Source: Chamaelirium japonicum
Lineage: Eukaryota > Streptophyta > Magnoliopsida > Liliales > Melanthiaceae
DNA length: 64,000 bases
Reading direction: 5' to 3'
NCBI GenBank assembly: GCA_947650365.1
Contig: OX393552.1
Location: 48,252,999-48,316,998 of the forward strand
Shown here: one piece after another, positions 63,892-64,000 of the stretch
How the letters are laid out: each line of letters starts with the position of its first letter
How positions within the stretch are numbered: position 1 is the first letter of the stretch
The notes under the pieces: model-generated
Database searches by the model: none
The model's input: only the letters and a program-made list of their open reading frames with translations
Told to the model about the DNA's origin: nothing
Position numbers and translations under genes: made by a program

Positions 63892-64000
63892 TGGATACAT
63901 TCGTGCGAATGAATTAGAATAGATCATATGAAAGAATTAGAATGGATCGTGTGAATGAATTAGAATGAATCGTGCGAATGAATTAAAATGGACCGTACGA
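63411..64000 (-). repeat. Reverse satellite block running off the window
   Basis: Reverse monomers to the end of the window. The first 480 bp match 19.06-19.55 kb. The last 100 bp also resemble 22.87-22.97 kb (GAACTAGAATGG, then GATCATATGAAAGAATTAG). Confidence 0.92.

Larger units (their letters stand above)
1..64000. repeat. Satellite array of 23-bp and 28-bp monomers, mixed orientation, fills the window
   Basis: Every part of the window reads as variants of one monomer. The forward 23-bp consensus is GATCCATTCTAATT (bases 1-14) then CATTCGTAC (bases 15-23). The 28-bp form starts GAATGTATCC, that is, ATGTA inserted after GA, and is usually followed by an ATTCGCAC or ATTCGCTC end. Recurrent sub-variants are: GTAACCTTTC 28-mers followed by ATTTGTA; runs ending ATTCGTTCGTAC; runs with TAATCCATTCG in place of TAATTCATTCG; CCTACGATCT and CCTATGATCC units; and rare GGTGGATCC units. 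The consensus is 35% G+C with two CpGs per unit. I see no transposon, gene or unique insert in 64 kb. Both window edges lie inside the array, so its true ends are not seen. Monomer and layout are read directly; a heterochromatic location is inference. Confidence 0.98.

Noticed and set aside
1-64000. CRISPR array
   Set aside because: Repeat spacing is regular, but there are no unique spacers. The units are contiguous variants of one another and change orientation.
1-64000. CENP-B box
   Set aside because: The monomer has TTCG, four bases, A, two bases and C, which matches the left part of the box (TTCGnnnnAnnCGGG), but GGG is replaced by ATT throughout. The match is partial and likely chance.
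1-64000. Human-type satellite 2/3
   Set aside because: ATTC-rich, but the constant CGTACGATC core and TAATTC step are not part of those families, and plain CATTC runs are absent.
1-64000. Telomere repeat
   Set aside because: TTAG occurs in reverse monomers (AATTAGAATGG) but never as a tandem TTAGGG, TTTAGGG or TTAGG run.
1-64000. Rho-independent terminators or bacterial regulatory hairpins at CGTACG dyads
   Set aside because: The dyads are a property of every monomer, are not followed by T-runs and are not next to genes.
1-64000. tRNA or rRNA genes
   Set aside because: No stretch escapes the monomer pattern long enough to hold one.

Overview
The whole window is one satellite DNA array. I find no gene, RNA gene, transposon or unique sequence on either strand. 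The unit is a 23-bp monomer (forward sense: bases 1-14 GATCCATTCTAATT, bases 15-23 CATTCGTAC). A 28-bp sister monomer carries five extra bases (ATGTA) after the first GA. The 23-bp consensus is about 35% G+C, and it contains three or four ATTC/CATTC-like steps plus the palindromes GATC, CGTACG and AATT. Dividing the window by about 24 bp gives very roughly 2,600-2,750 monomers. This is the kind of sequence expected of eukaryotic heterochromatin (pericentromere, subtelomere, B chromosome or similar). I cannot name the organism. CG-to-TG/CA variants are very common at the two CpGs of the monomer, which suggests a host with CpG methylation, but this is inference. || The array is not a simple head-to-tail repeat. 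Its orientation flips repeatedly. My hand map gives about 68 reverse-sense blocks separated by forward-sense blocks, roughly 135 switches, with block lengths from about 15 bp to 2.8 kb. Forward sense occupies about 53% of the window and reverse about 47%, so the strands are nearly balanced. In the features, strand + means monomers read GATCCATTC on the given strand and - means they read GAATGGATC. Boundaries are good to about 15 bp. || Switches usually sit on a short palindrome already present in the monomer (CGTACG, or the dyads TTCTAATTAGAA, GGATCC, GAATTC), so register is kept across the flip. Many switches are copies of one another. One reverse-to-forward junction, built around AGAATGAATCGTAC, occurs 15 times with fixed internal spacing. 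A second, built around CGTACGATTC, occurs at least five times. || On a larger scale the array is a mosaic of segmental duplications, recognised by shared rare variants at constant offsets. Examples are 2.9-5.1 kb with 6.4-8.5 kb (and 28.4-29.1 kb), 18.44-19.55 kb with 62.79-63.89 kb (offset 44,346), 24.7-25.2 kb with 45.1-45.5 kb (offset 20,384), 22.46-22.83 kb with 44.32-44.65 kb, and 49.86-50.70 kb with 52.53-53.40 kb. Several carry a strand switch inside them, so inversion came first and copying later. Copies differ by whole monomers (23, 46, 74 bp), as expected of unequal exchange or replication slippage. Local higher-order periods of k x 23 + 28 bp also exist, including three 171-bp steps near 61.3-61.7 kb. 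|| The eight longest open frames (61-93 codons) are by-products of the repeat and are not annotated as genes.
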